Origin: Candidatus Pantoea varia
GTDB taxonomy: Bacteria; Pseudomonadota; Gammaproteobacteria; Enterobacterales; Enterobacteriaceae
Reading direction: 5' to 3'
DNA: 64,000 nucleotides
NCBI RefSeq assembly: GCF_900115075.1
Contig: NZ_FOVG01000001.1
Location: 1,054,001-1,118,000 of the forward strand
How positions within the stretch are numbered: position 1 is the first letter of the stretch; each line of letters opens with the position of its first letter. Made by a program: the position numbers and the translations under genes. Shown in pieces: positions 1 to 8,529 of this stretch. The notes under the pieces are model-generated. The model saw only the letters and a list, made by a program, of their open reading frames with translations, was not told the origin of the DNA and ran no database searches.

Positions 1-9
1 CTGTTCTGA
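1..9 (+). CDS. ynbE: 3' end of ynbE (lipoprotein), partial
   Basis: Only the last two sense codons (Leu-Phe) and a TGA stop are present. E. coli YnbE also ends in Leu-Phe and lies directly upstream of ydbL, and the following gene starts 12 bases after this stop with its Shine-Dalgarno in the gap. The call rests mainly on that gene order (ydbH-ynbE-ydbL). Confidence 0.55.
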   Translation: MF

Positions 10-20
10 GGAGAGTCACG

Positions 21-359
21 ATGAAACGCATAAGCGCGGCGCTGTTACTCGCACTGGCGATGGCACAGCCTGCCTGGGCACTGACGCTCGATGAGGCGCG
101 GCACTCAGGCCGGGCAGGTGAAACGCTTTCCGGCTATCTGGCGGCACGTTCGCAGGACAGTGAAACACTGGCGCTGGTGCAGCGTATTAATGCCGGACGT
201 CAGCTGGAGTATCAGCGGCTGGCAGAGCAGAATAATCTCTCCACGGCCGATGTCGCCAGCATTGCCGGACAGAAGCTGGTCAGCCGTGCGGCTGCGGGGG
301 AATATGTGCGCGGCATCAATGGTCAGTGGCTGAGAAAGGAAACAGATAGCGGTCAGTAA
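21..359 (+). CDS. ydbL: YdbL family DUF1318 periplasmic protein
   Basis: The 112-residue product begins with a signal peptide of about 20 residues (Lys-Arg, a hydrophobic core, then an Ala-Trp-Ala cleavage site), so the mature protein is periplasmic. The mature part has the Gly-Glu-Thr-Leu-x-Gly-Tyr-Leu and Tyr-x-Arg-Leu-Ala segments of the DUF1318/YdbL family, and its length is normal. YdbL works with YdbH and YnbE, which are implicated in outer-membrane lipid transport; YdbL may modulate the bridge that YdbH and YnbE form. A strong Shine-Dalgarno (GAGGAG) sits 7-8 bases before the ATG. It is the last gene of the ydbH-ynbE-ydbL operon, and a hairpin terminator follows. Confidence 0.88.
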   Translation: MKRISAALLLALAMAQPAWALTLDEARHSGRAGETLSGYLAARSQDSETLALVQRINAGRQLEYQRLAEQNNLSTADVASIAGQKLVSRAAAGEYVRGINGQWLRKETDSGQ

Positions 360-372
360 CCGGCGAAAAAAA

Positions 373-395
373 ACCGGGCGCGAGGCCCGGTCTTT
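373..395. terminator. Bidirectional terminator between ydbL and azoR
   Basis: A 7-bp perfect stem (ACCGGGC/GCCCGGT) with a five-base loop is followed by CTTTT and preceded by a run of A. It can therefore end both the rightward ydbL operon and the leftward azoR transcript. Confidence 0.85.
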
Positions 396-423
396 TACAG
401 CGTCATCCTGAGATGACAGAGAC

Positions 424-1059
<636 letters not shown>

Positions 1060-1280
1060 TCAATGGCTTACACTCTACGGTTATCGATGGCGCGGTGAAA
1101 GCGCAATATTTCGAGACCCATGTTCGAATTTATTGAATAAGCCTAACCGGGGCCAGCCGCCGGAACGGTTCAAAATGTGCTATGATGCGCACAATTATTT
1201 TTATTGAATCAGCTGGTTATCCCGGCTTACAGGGCGCTGCTTCAGGCAGCGACACCGTCTGAGTAAGGTACGTCACAATT

Positions 1281-4200
1281 ATGTCATCTCCCGATACTTC
1301 CCCACTGGCAGCGCTCTGGTCACGGCTCGACGGTGTCATGCTGCGCGATCGCCAGCGACTGCAGCGCCGTTTACAGGGTGCCAGAAAAGCCAAAAATCCT
1401 GAGGCACAACAGGGCATCGCCAGCGAGCTGGAGCCGGAATTTATCGCCGCCGAACAGCGCGTGGCCCAGCGCCGCGCGGCGACGCCAGCGATTACTTTCC
1501 CGGACAATCTGCCGGTCAGTCAGAAGCAGCAGGATATTGCTGAGGCGATTCGCGACCATCAGGTAGTGATTGTTGCCGGTGAAACCGGTTCGGGTAAAAC
1601 CACTCAGCTGCCAAAAATCTGTCTGGCGCTGGGACGCGGTGTTACCGGCCTGATTGGCCATACGCAGCCGCGCCGTCTGGCTGCGCGTACCGTGGCGAAC
1701 CGCATTGCCGATGAGCTCAGCACCTCGCTGGGCGGCTGTGTGGGTTATAAAGTGCGCTTCAACGACCAGGTCGGTGAACTGACGCAGATTAAACTGATGA
1801 CCGACGGGATTCTGCTGGCAGAGATCCAGCAGGATCGTCTGCTGATGCAATATGACACCATCATTATTGATGAAGCACACGAACGCAGCCTGAATATCGA
1901 CTTCCTGCTCGGTTATCTGCGTGAGCTGTTGCCGCGCCGCCCCGATCTGAAAGTCATCATTACCTCCGCGACCATCGATCCGCAGCGCTTCTCGCGTCAT
2001 TTCAATAATGCGCCGGTGATTGAAGTCTCTGGCCGGACCTATCCGGTTGAAGTGCGCTACCGTCCTGTCGTCGAAGAGGCAGATGAGGGTGATCGTGATC
2101 AGTTGCAGGCGATTTTTGATGCGGTGGATGAACTGGGGCGAGAAAGCCGTGGCGACATCCTGATCTTTATGAGCGGCGAGCGTGAAATCCGTGATACCGC
2201 AGATGCACTTAACAAACGCGACCTGCCGCACACCGAAGTGCTGCCGCTCTATGCGCGATTGTCGAATGCGGAACAGAACCGCGTGTTTCAGTCGCACAGT
2301 GGCCGTCGCATCGTGCTGGCGACCAACGTCGCAGAAACATCGCTGACGGTGCCTGGCATCAAATATGTGATCGATCCCGGTACGGCACGTATCAGTCGCT
2401 ACAGTTTCCGTACCAAGGTGCAGCGACTACCGATTGAACCGATATCGCAGGCCTCCGCCAACCAGCGTAAAGGGCGTTGCGGCCGTGTTTCGGATGGTAT
2501 CTGTATTCGCCTATACGCAGAAGATGATTTCCTGAGTCGTCCGGCCTTTACCGATCCTGAAATCCTGCGCACCAACCTGGCGTCGGTGATCCTGCAGATG
2601 ACCTCGCTGGGACTCGGGGATATCGCCGCCTTCCCGTTTGTGGAAGCGCCCGATAAGCGCAATATTCAGGATGGCGTCCGCCTGCTGGAAGAGCTGGGCG
2701 CGCTGACGCTGAACGAAGAGAACGGTCACTACAAACTCACCGGCTCCGGGCGTCAGCTGGCGCAGCTGCCCGTGGATCCTCGCCTGGCGCGGATGGTGCT
2801 GGAAGCGCAGAAATTTGGCTGTGTGCGTGAAGTGATGATCATCACCGCTGGCCTGTCGATTCAGGACCCGCGTGAGCGTCCGGCAGATAAAAAGCAGGCG
2901 TCGGATGAAAAACACCGGCGCTTTGCCGACAAAGACTCCGACTTCCTCGCTTACGTGAACCTCTGGAACTACCTGGCGGAACAGCAGAAAGCGCTGTCCG
3001 GCAATATTTTCCGTCGCCAGTGCAAAACTGACTTCCTTAACTATCTGCGCGTGCGGGAATGGCAGGATATCTATACCCAGCTGCGGCAGGTGGTGCGTGA
3101 GCTGGGGATTCCGGTCAACAGCGAACCGGCTGAACTGCAGCCCGTTCACTGCGCGCTGTTAAGCGGTCTGCTGTCGCATATCGGCCAGAAAGATACCGAT
3201 AAGCAGGAGTATACCGGCGCGCGCAACACCCGCTTCTCCATTTTTCCAGGCTCCGGACTGTTTAAGAAGCCGCCGAAGTGGACCATGGTGGCGGAACTGG
3301 TGGAGACCAGCCGCCTGTGGGGCCGCACGGCGGGGCGTATTGAGCCGGAGTGGATTGAGCCACTGGCCCAGCACCTGATCAAGCGCAGCTACAGCGAACC
3401 ACACTGGGAGAAATCGCAGGGCGCGGTGATGGCTGCGGAAAAAGTCACGCTCTATGGTCTGCCGATTGTGGCCGCCCGCAAGGTGAACTATGGCAGCATC
3501 GATCCCACCCTGAGCCGTGAGCTGTTTATCCGCCACGCGCTGGTGGAGGGCGACTGGCAGACCCGCCATGCCTTCTTCCGGGCTAACCAGAAGTTGCGCA
3601 GTGAAGTGGAAGATCTGGAACACAAATCCCGTCGCCGCGATATCCTGGTAGATGATGAAACGTTGTTTGCTTTTTATGACCAGCGGATCGGCAAAGAGGT
3701 CGTCTCGGCGAAACATTTCGACAGCTGGTGGAAGCAGGCGAGCCGTGAAAACGCCGAGTTGCTGAACTTTGACAAGCAGATGCTGATCAAAGAGGGCGCG
3801 GATAAAGTCAGCCAGCTCGACTACCCCAACTTCTGGCACCAGGGCAACCTCAAACTCAAGCTGAGTTATCAGTTCGAGCCAGGTGCAGATGCGGATGGCG
3901 TCACGGTGCATATTCCGCTGCCGCTGCTTAATCAGATTGAGGATAGCGGCTTTGAATGGCAGATCCCAGGTGTACGCCGTGAGCTGATCATCGCGCTGAT
4001 TAAGTCGCTGCCCAAGCCGCTGCGCCGCAACCTGGTGCCAGCCCCTAATTACGCCGAGGCGTTTTTAGGCCGGGTGAAAGCGATGGAGATGCCACTGCTC
4101 GATGCGCTGTCGCGGGAGTTTCGCCGCATGACCGGCGTCATGCTGGAGCGGGAAAACTGGCAATGGGAACAGGTGCCCGATCATCTCAAAATGACGTTCC

Positions 4201-5183
4201 GTGTGGTGGACGAGCACAACCGTAAACTGCTGGAAGGCAAAGATCTCACCGCACTCAAGGCTCAGCTGAAAGATAAAGTCCAGGAAACGCTGTCGAAAGT
4301 GGCCGATGACGGGCTGGAACAGAGCGGTCTGCACATCTGGAGCTTTGGCGATCTGCCGCGCAGCTATGAACAGAAGCGCGGCAGCTACCAGGTCAAAGCC
4401 TGGCCAGCGCTGGTCGATGAGAAAGAGAGCGTCGCGATTCGTCTGTTTGATAGCGAGCAGGAGCAGCAAAAGATGATGTGGCGCGGTCAGCGTCGCCTGT
4501 TGCTGCTGAATGTGCCGTCTCCGGTTAAATATTTGCATGAAAAACTGCCGAATAAAGCCAAGCTCGGACTCTACTTTAACCCTTATGGCAAAGTACTGGA
4601 GCTAATCGACGACTGCATCGCCTGCGGCATCGACAAACTGATAGGGGAAGCGGGCGGCCCGGCCTGGGATCAAGGCGCGTTTGAGCAGTTGCGTGACAAA
4701 GTCCGCGGCGAACTCAATGAGACCGTAGTGACGATTGCACAGCAGGTTGAGCAGATTCTGACGGCGGTCTTTAACATCAATAAGCGCCTGAAGGGCCGGG
4801 TTGATATGACCATGGCGCTGGCGTTATCTGACATCAAGGCGCAGGTAAATGGTCTGGTCTATCGCGGCTTTGTTACTGGCAACGGCTGGCAGCGACTGGC
4901 CGATACGCTGCGTTATCTGCAGGGCATTGAGCGGCGGCTGGAAAAACTGCCGGCCGATCCGCACAGCGATCGTGCACGCATGTTAAAAGTGCAGGCAGTG
5001 GAACAGGCATATCAGGCGTGGCGCAACAAGTTGCCGCCGCAGCGTCAGGATGATGAAGAGGTGCAAAGCATCCGCTGGATGATTGAAGAGTTGCGTATCA
5101 GCTACTTTGCTCAGCAGCTGGGCACGCCGTATCCCATCTCAGAAAAACGTATTATGCAGACGATGGAACAGATAGCGGGTTAA
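1281..5183 (+). CDS. hrpA: ATP-dependent RNA helicase HrpA (DEAH box)
   Basis: The 1300-residue protein has exactly the length of E. coli HrpA. It carries a P-loop (GETGSGKT, residues 100-107), the DEAH motif at 197-200, a Ser-Ala-Thr motif III soon after, and the Gln-Arg-Lys-Gly-Arg-Cys-Gly-Arg motif VI near residue 400. These are followed by the winged-helix/ratchet and OB regions and the long HrpA-specific C-terminal domain. HrpA has been implicated in fimbrial mRNA processing and in rescue of collided or stalled ribosomes. The ATG at this position gives the expected N-terminus, although its AAGG Shine-Dalgarno lies rather far upstream. The gene appears to be monocistronic. Confidence 0.97.
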   Translation: MSSPDTSPLAALWSRLDGVMLRDRQRLQRRLQGARKAKNPEAQQGIASELEPEFIAAEQRVAQRRAATPAITFPDNLPVSQKQQDIAEAIRDHQVVIVAGETGSGKTTQLPKICLALGRGVTGLIGHTQPRRLAARTVANRIADELSTSLGGCVGYKVRFNDQVGELTQIKLMTDGILLAEIQQDRLLMQYDTIIIDEAHERSLNIDFLLGYLRELLPRRPDLKVIITSATIDPQRFSRHFNNAPVIEVSGRTYPVEVRYRPVVEEADEGDRDQLQAIFDAVDELGRESRGDILIFMSGEREIRDTADALNKRDLPHTEVLPLYARLSNAEQNRVFQSHSGRRIVLATNVAETSLTVPGIKYVIDPGTARISRYSFRTKVQRLPIEPISQASANQRKGRCGRVSDGICIRLYAEDDFLSRPAFTDPEILRTNLASVILQMTSLGLGDIAAFPFVEAPDKRNIQDGVRLLEELGALTLNEENGHYKLTGSGRQLAQLPVDPRLARMVLEAQKFGCVREVMIITAGLSIQDPRERPADKKQASDEKHRRFADKDSDFLAYVNLWNYLAEQQKALSGNIFRRQCKTDFLNYLRVREWQDIYTQLRQVVRELGIPVNSEPAELQPVHCALLSGLLSHIGQKDTDKQEYTGARNTRFSIFPGSGLFKKPPKWTMVAELVETSRLWGRTAGRIEPEWIEPLAQHLIKRSYSEPHWEKSQGAVMAAEKVTLYGLPIVAARKVNYGSIDPTLSRELFIRHALVEGDWQTRHAFFRANQKLRSEVEDLEHKSRRRDILVDDETLFAFYDQRIGKEVVSAKHFDSWWKQASRENAELLNFDKQMLIKEGADKVSQLDYPNFWHQGNLKLKLSYQFEPGADADGVTVHIPLPLLNQIEDSGFEWQIPGVRRELIIALIKSLPKPLRRNLVPAPNYAEAFLGRVKAMEMPLLDALSREFRRMTGVMLERENWQWEQVPDHLKMTFRVVDEHNRKLLEGKDLTALKAQLKDKVQETLSKVADDGLEQSGLHIWSFGDLPRSYEQKRGSYQVKAWPALVDEKESVAIRLFDSEQEQQKMMWRGQRRLLLLNVPSPVKYLHEKLPNKAKLGLYFNPYGKVLELIDDCIACGIDKLIGEAGGPAWDQGAFEQLRDKVRGELNETVVTIAQQVEQILTAVFNINKRLKGRVDMTMALALSDIKAQVNGLVYRGFVTGNGWQRLADTLRYLQGIERRLEKLPADPHSDRARMLKVQAVEQAYQAWRNKLPPQRQDDEEVQSIRWMIEELRISYFAQQLGTPYPISEKRIMQTMEQIAG

Positions 5184-5189
5184 AAGCCA

Positions 5190-5215
5190 GGTGCGCGCCG
5201 TAACAGGCGCGCACC
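5190..5215 (-). terminator. Terminator downstream of ydgD (and hrpA)
   Basis: A perfect 10-bp GC-rich stem (GGTGCGCGCC/GGCGCGCACC) with a six-base loop. Read leftward it is followed by TGGCTTTTAA, so the stronger terminator is for ydgD. Rightward there is no T tract, but the hairpin may still block hrpA readthrough. Confidence 0.75.
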
Positions 5216-5237
5216 CTGGGATGAAGAGTCAATGCGG

Positions 5238-6047
5238 TTACTGCGCGAGGGATTCCAGCTTATCTTTAAAAGAGGTGACTGAAATCGCGCGGTTGTCAGC
5301 CAGGTAGCGATCTTTCGCTGCCGGTGCGGAGCTTTGTACCGCGATTAACTGCCAGCCTTTGTCGCTTTTAAGCAGCAGCGGTGAACCGCTGTCACCCGGC
5401 AGAGTATCACACTGATGCGACAGCACGGCACGCTGTGCCCAGCCGGTAATGAGGCAATCGCTGTGAGAATAGAGCGTATCCAGATGATCGGCCGGATAAC
5501 CCGCCTGCGTCACTTTACGTCCGGTCAGCTTCAGCGCCGCCGTGAGATCGCTGCGTGAGCCATCAAACAGCGGAATAGGCGTAATCGCTGACGGCGGATT
5601 GCGTAAAATCACGATGCCGTAATCGTAGGGTGCTGCGCTGCTCGGTACGATCCAGCCTTCACCATCCGCTTTTAATTTTGACGCCAGCGAAGGTTCAACC
5701 CGCGCATCAATATCATGAAGCTCGTAGCGCCAGCCTTTATCGCTGGCCATAAATCGCAGCGCAACCGGCTTATCGAAATTACCCGGCGGGGAAAGCAGAC
5801 AGTGTCCGGCTGTCAGCGCCAGATGCGGAGAGATGAGCGTGGCGGTACAGAGGTTGCCGCTTTCGGTTTCCAGCTGACCAATGGCATCCCAGGGGGCAGC
5901 GGTAATATCGGTGATTGCCTGGCGATGATCTTTGCCGAAGAAGAGCATCTTAATTTCAGCAGGAGTCGGTGAGTCATCGTCATCATCGGCATGAACAGTG
6001 GTAGCAAAGCTGAAGAGTCCAACCATTAACAGGGTAGCCAGGCGCAT
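5238..6047 (-). CDS. ydgD: Trypsin-like periplasmic serine protease YdgD
   Basis: The 269-residue secreted protein has a signal peptide of about 20 residues followed by an unusual run of five Asp at the start of the mature chain. The chymotrypsin-fold triad is complete: His82 in Thr-Ala-Gly-His-Cys, Asp142 in Tyr-Asp-Tyr-Gly, and Ser220 in Gly-Asp-Ser-Gly-Ser-Pro. Four Cys could form two disulfides. The length matches E. coli YdgD (about 273), which also lies beside asr. Substrates are unknown. A plausible but unproven role is envelope proteolysis under acid stress, for example processing of the neighbouring Asr protein. Confidence 0.88.
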   Translation of the reverse strand: MRLATLLMVGLFSFATTVHADDDDDSPTPAEIKMLFFGKDHRQAITDITAAPWDAIGQLETESGNLCTATLISPHLALTAGHCLLSPPGNFDKPVALRFMASDKGWRYELHDIDARVEPSLASKLKADGEGWIVPSSAAPYDYGIVILRNPPSAITPIPLFDGSRSDLTAALKLTGRKVTQAGYPADHLDTLYSHSDCLITGWAQRAVLSHQCDTLPGDSGSPLLLKSDKGWQLIAVQSSAPAAKDRYLADNRAISVTSFKDKLESLAQ

Positions 6048-6161
6048 AGAAATCTCAATGGCGAGAAAAGTTAACGTTATTGTTATTACTGAAGTACGGT
6101 AACTATAGTCGGTGAGCGTTGAAAAAGGGAGTTTTATCGGTTAATCAGTACGCTACAGCGT

Positions 6162-6260
6162 CTAAATAAAAAAGCTGGCTGCAACAATGCCACACAGGAT
6201 CATAACAAGCAGAATAATTTCGAAGCGATAGCGACGCACTATTTCATCCACTCTCGTCAT
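6162..6260 (-). CDS. ydgU: YdgU-like 32-residue membrane peptide
   Basis: A short reading frame begins ATG-ACG-AGA behind a good GGAG Shine-Dalgarno, ends in TAG and encodes 32 residues. The N-terminal part is basic (Val-Arg-Arg-Tyr-Arg-Phe-Glu) and is followed by a single hydrophobic helix of about 18 residues ending Ser-Phe-Phe-Ile. Composition and position between asr and ydgD match the small inner-membrane protein YdgU of E. coli, which I recall as being cotranscribed with asr. Here a hairpin separates it from asr, so expression would need readthrough or its own promoter. Function is unknown. Confidence 0.72.
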   Translation of the reverse strand: MTRVDEIVRRYRFEIILLVMILCGIVAASFFI

Positions 6261-6280
6261 TTCATCCACTCCAGTAAAGA

Positions 6281-6303
6281 AACACCCGGCAGAACCGGGT
6301 GTT
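6281..6303 (-). terminator. Terminator downstream of asr
   Basis: A 9-bp perfect stem (AACACCCGG/CCGGGTGTT) with a five-base loop, followed on the minus strand by TCTTT. It lies between asr and the small ydgU-like frame and probably makes a partial terminator that attenuates readthrough. Confidence 0.75.
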
Positions 6304-6338
6304 TTAAATCATCATGTGGCCGTGCGCTGAAGGCGACC

Positions 6339-6863
6339 TTAGTTTTTAGCTGCTGGTTTCACAACTTTTTTGTGGTGAACTTTTTTAGCGGCCTGCGCTT
6401 TCTGAGCAGGTTTAGCGACTTTTTTGTGGTGAACTTTTTTAGCAGCCTGGGCTTTCTGAGCGGCTGGTTTAGTTACTTTTTTGTGGTGAACTTTTTTAGC
6501 AGCCTGGGCTTTCTGAGCGGCTGGTTTAGTTGCTTTTTTGTGGTGAACTTTTTTAGCGGCCTGCGCTTTCTGAGCAGCAGGTTTTACCGCTTTCTTGTGG
6601 TGAACTTTTTTAGCAGCCTGCGCTTTCTGCGCTGCATCTTTTTTCACTGCTTTTTTGTGGTGTTTCTTAGCAGCCTGGGCTTTCTGAGCGGCTTTATGGT
6701 GTTTCTTGTGCGCAGTTTTGTGAACGGTTTTAGCCGGTGCTGCAGCGGTAGTAGTAGTTGTTGCGGCTGGCGCAGCAGCTGGAGCAGCTGTGGTGTCAGC
6801 AGCGAAAGCAACAGAAGACATACCCATAGCAGCGGCGACAACCAGTGCAAATAATTTTTTCAT
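6339..6863 (-). CDS. asr: Acid shock protein Asr (Lys/His/Ala repeat protein)
   Basis: The 174-residue periplasmic protein starts at an ATG with GAGG eight bases upstream; an upstream in-frame ATG would give a non-homologous 41-residue extension. A signal peptide of about 21 residues (cleavage after Ala-Phe-Ala) precedes an Ala/Thr-rich spacer. The rest is six near-identical 18-19-residue repeats of the type [15 protein letters not shown]. The His and Lys content suits proton buffering or a chaperone role in the acidified periplasm. In E. coli asr is induced by low pH through RstAB and PhoBR, and Asr is processed after export. It is longer than E. coli Asr (about 102 residues) because of extra repeats. 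Confidence 0.93.
   Translation of the reverse strand: MKKLFALVVAAAMGMSSVAFAADTTAAPAAAPAATTTTTAAAPAKTVHKTAHKKHHKAAQKAQAAKKHHKKAVKKDAAQKAQAAKKVHHKKAVKPAAQKAQAAKKVHHKKATKPAAQKAQAAKKVHHKKVTKPAAQKAQAAKKVHHKKVAKPAQKAQAAKKVHHKKVVKPAAKN
6354..6692 (-). repeat. Six tandem 54-57 bp coding repeats in asr
   Basis: Six in-frame units encode residues 58-170 of Asr. Four units are 19 codons and the first and last are 18. The codons are nearly identical between units, with variation concentrated in the last four residues (Ala-Val, Ala-Thr, Val-Thr, Val-Ala or Val-Val before Lys-Pro). Such near-identity implies recent expansion by slippage or recombination, so copy number should vary between strains. Confidence 0.9.
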
Positions 6864-6921
6864 TGCAAATCCCTCGGAGACTATTTTTTCATGTGTAGCC
6901 CACTGCGGGGCCGGTGAAGAG

Positions 6922-6983
6922 ACTATAGGGAAATCAATGAACGGTGTCCGTGGGTGTTTGGTATCGGCGTGTAACCGATTGTA
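6922..6983 (-). promoter_or_regulatory. asr promoter with RstA box
   Basis: On the minus strand TACAATCGGTTACA (6983 to 6970) matches 10 of the 12 defined positions of the RstA box TACATNTNGTTACA known from E. coli asr. About 42 bases downstream is a good -10 hexamer, TATAGT (6927 to 6922), with only a weak -35 (CGGACA), as expected for an activator-dependent promoter. The cognate regulator genes rstB-rstA lie 1.6-3.6 kb away. Confidence 0.75.
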
Positions 6984-6996
6984 CAAAGGCGGGAAA

Positions 6997-7016
6997 GGGC
7001 GGTCAGATGACCGCCC
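6997..7016 (-). terminator. Terminator downstream of M32 carboxypeptidase
   Basis: An 8-bp stem GGGCGGTC/GACCGCCC with a four-base loop immediately follows the carboxypeptidase stop codon; TTTCCC follows on the minus strand. It also insulates the asr promoter just downstream. Confidence 0.75.
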
Positions 7017-7022
7017 GAAAGC

Positions 7023-8510
7023 TTAGCTATTCAGGTAGCGTTGTTCAAGATGCTGACGGAAGAAAGCCGGATTCAGGGCTTCGCCGGTGGCGTTGATCAG
7101 CAGCTGGTCGGTGGAGAAACGGCTGCCGTGCTGCCAGATGTTCTGTTGTAACCAGTCGAATACCGGCTGCAGCTCACCGTGCTGAATCAGCTCACTGAGC
7201 TGAGGAATGGCGTTCTGTACCGACCGGAACAGCTGTGCGGCGTACATTGCGCCCAGCGTATAGGTTGGGAAGTAGCCAAACGCACCGTCGGTCCAGTGAA
7301 TATCCTGCATACAGCCATCGCGGTAATTACCGCGGGTATCCAGGCCCAGCGACTGCATCATCTTCTCATCCCACAGCGCCGGGATATCCTCGACTTCAAT
7401 TTCGCCTTCAATCAGCGCCTGCTCGATTTCATAACGCAGAATGACGTGCGCCGGATAGCTCAGCTCATCGGCATCAACCCGGATCAGGCCAGGCAAAACC
7501 CGCTGGGTCAGGCGGACGAAATTATCCGCCTGCAGGGCGGGTTGATCGCCAAAGGTGGCGATGACCTGCGGCAGAATGCGCTGCAGGAATTCGCGGCTGC
7601 GACCAAGCTGCATCTCCATAAACAGACTTTGTGATTCGTGGATAGCCGTGGAACGCGCCAGCGCCACTGGCTGGCCGCGCCACTGCTGCGGCAGATTCTG
7701 CTCATAGCGGGCGTGACCGGTTTCATGAATCACGCCCATCATGGCACTGAGAAACTCATTCTCGTTGTAACGGGTGGTAATACGCACATCTTCCGGTACG
7801 CCACCGCAGAAGGGATGCGCACTGATGTCGAGACGGCCGTGGTTAAAGTCGAAACCTAGCGTCTCCATGATGCTCAGACCGAGCTGGCGCTGAGCAGGCA
7901 CAGCGAACGGCCCCTGCGGCGTGATGAACGGCTGTTGCGCCTGTTTTTCCACCACCTGCTGCAATAAGTCAGGCAGCCAGGTTTTCAGTTCGCCAAAGGT
8001 GGTATCCAGCCGGGCGCGGGTCATCCCCGGCTCATAGAGATCCAGCAGCGCATCGTAACGGGAACAGCCACTGGCGTCGGCGCGGCGCTGGGCTTCTTCG
8101 CGGCTCAGACGCACCACCTCTTTGAGGTTGGTTGCAAATCCCTGCCAGTCGTTGGCGGGACGCTGAGTGCGCCACGCATGTTCACAGACCGAACCTGCGA
8201 TCGATTTGGCTTCAACAAAATCATCAGGCAGCAGGGTGGCCTGCTGGTATGCGCGCTGCATCTCGTTGAGATTGGCCCGCTCGACATCGTTCAGCGACTG
8301 CTGCTCAGCGGCTTTAAGCCACTCGCCGACCTGAGGGGCGGTGAGGATCTGGTGTTGCAACACGCTCATTTCGGCCAGTGCTTCACCACGCGCCTGACTG
8401 CCGCCTGGCGGCATGGTGGTCTGCATGTCACATCCGGCAATGGCTGTGACGTGACTGAAACGTGAAAGGCGCTGGAAGGTTTTGGTAAGTTGTTGATACG
8501 CTGAGGTCAC
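7023..8510 (-). CDS. M32 family metallocarboxypeptidase (carboxypeptidase Taq)
   Basis: The 495-residue cytoplasmic, all-helical zinc carboxypeptidase has the zinc-binding motif His-Glu-Thr-Gly-His at residues 262-266. It also has the family motifs His-Pro-Phe near 232, Asp-Val-Arg-Ile-Thr-Thr-Arg-Tyr near 241 and Ile-His-Glu-Ser-Gln-Ser near 290, where the Glu is the third zinc ligand. Length is typical (about 500). M32 enzymes remove C-terminal residues from peptides with broad specificity except after Pro. There is no signal peptide. It lies 19 bp downstream of rstB in the same direction, so it may be read from the rstAB transcript. Confidence 0.93.
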   Translation of the reverse strand: MTSAYQQLTKTFQRLSRFSHVTAIAGCDMQTTMPPGGSQARGEALAEMSVLQHQILTAPQVGEWLKAAEQQSLNDVERANLNEMQRAYQQATLLPDDFVEAKSIAGSVCEHAWRTQRPANDWQGFATNLKEVVRLSREEAQRRADASGCSRYDALLDLYEPGMTRARLDTTFGELKTWLPDLLQQVVEKQAQQPFITPQGPFAVPAQRQLGLSIMETLGFDFNHGRLDISAHPFCGGVPEDVRITTRYNENEFLSAMMGVIHETGHARYEQNLPQQWRGQPVALARSTAIHESQSLFMEMQLGRSREFLQRILPQVIATFGDQPALQADNFVRLTQRVLPGLIRVDADELSYPAHVILRYEIEQALIEGEIEVEDIPALWDEKMMQSLGLDTRGNYRDGCMQDIHWTDGAFGYFPTYTLGAMYAAQLFRSVQNAIPQLSELIQHGELQPVFDWLQQNIWQHGSRFSTDQLLINATGEALNPAFFRQHLEQRYLNS

Positions 8511-8529
8511 GTAAGACTCCTTGTGGTTT

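Noticed and set aside
6354..6692. Regularly spaced repeats that could suggest a CRISPR array
   Set aside because: The units are contiguous, in frame, have no unique spacers and encode the repeat region of Asr.
6861..6986. Longer Asr start adding 41 residues
   Set aside because: The extension lacks a signal-peptide character, covers the -10 region of the asr promoter and has no good Shine-Dalgarno.
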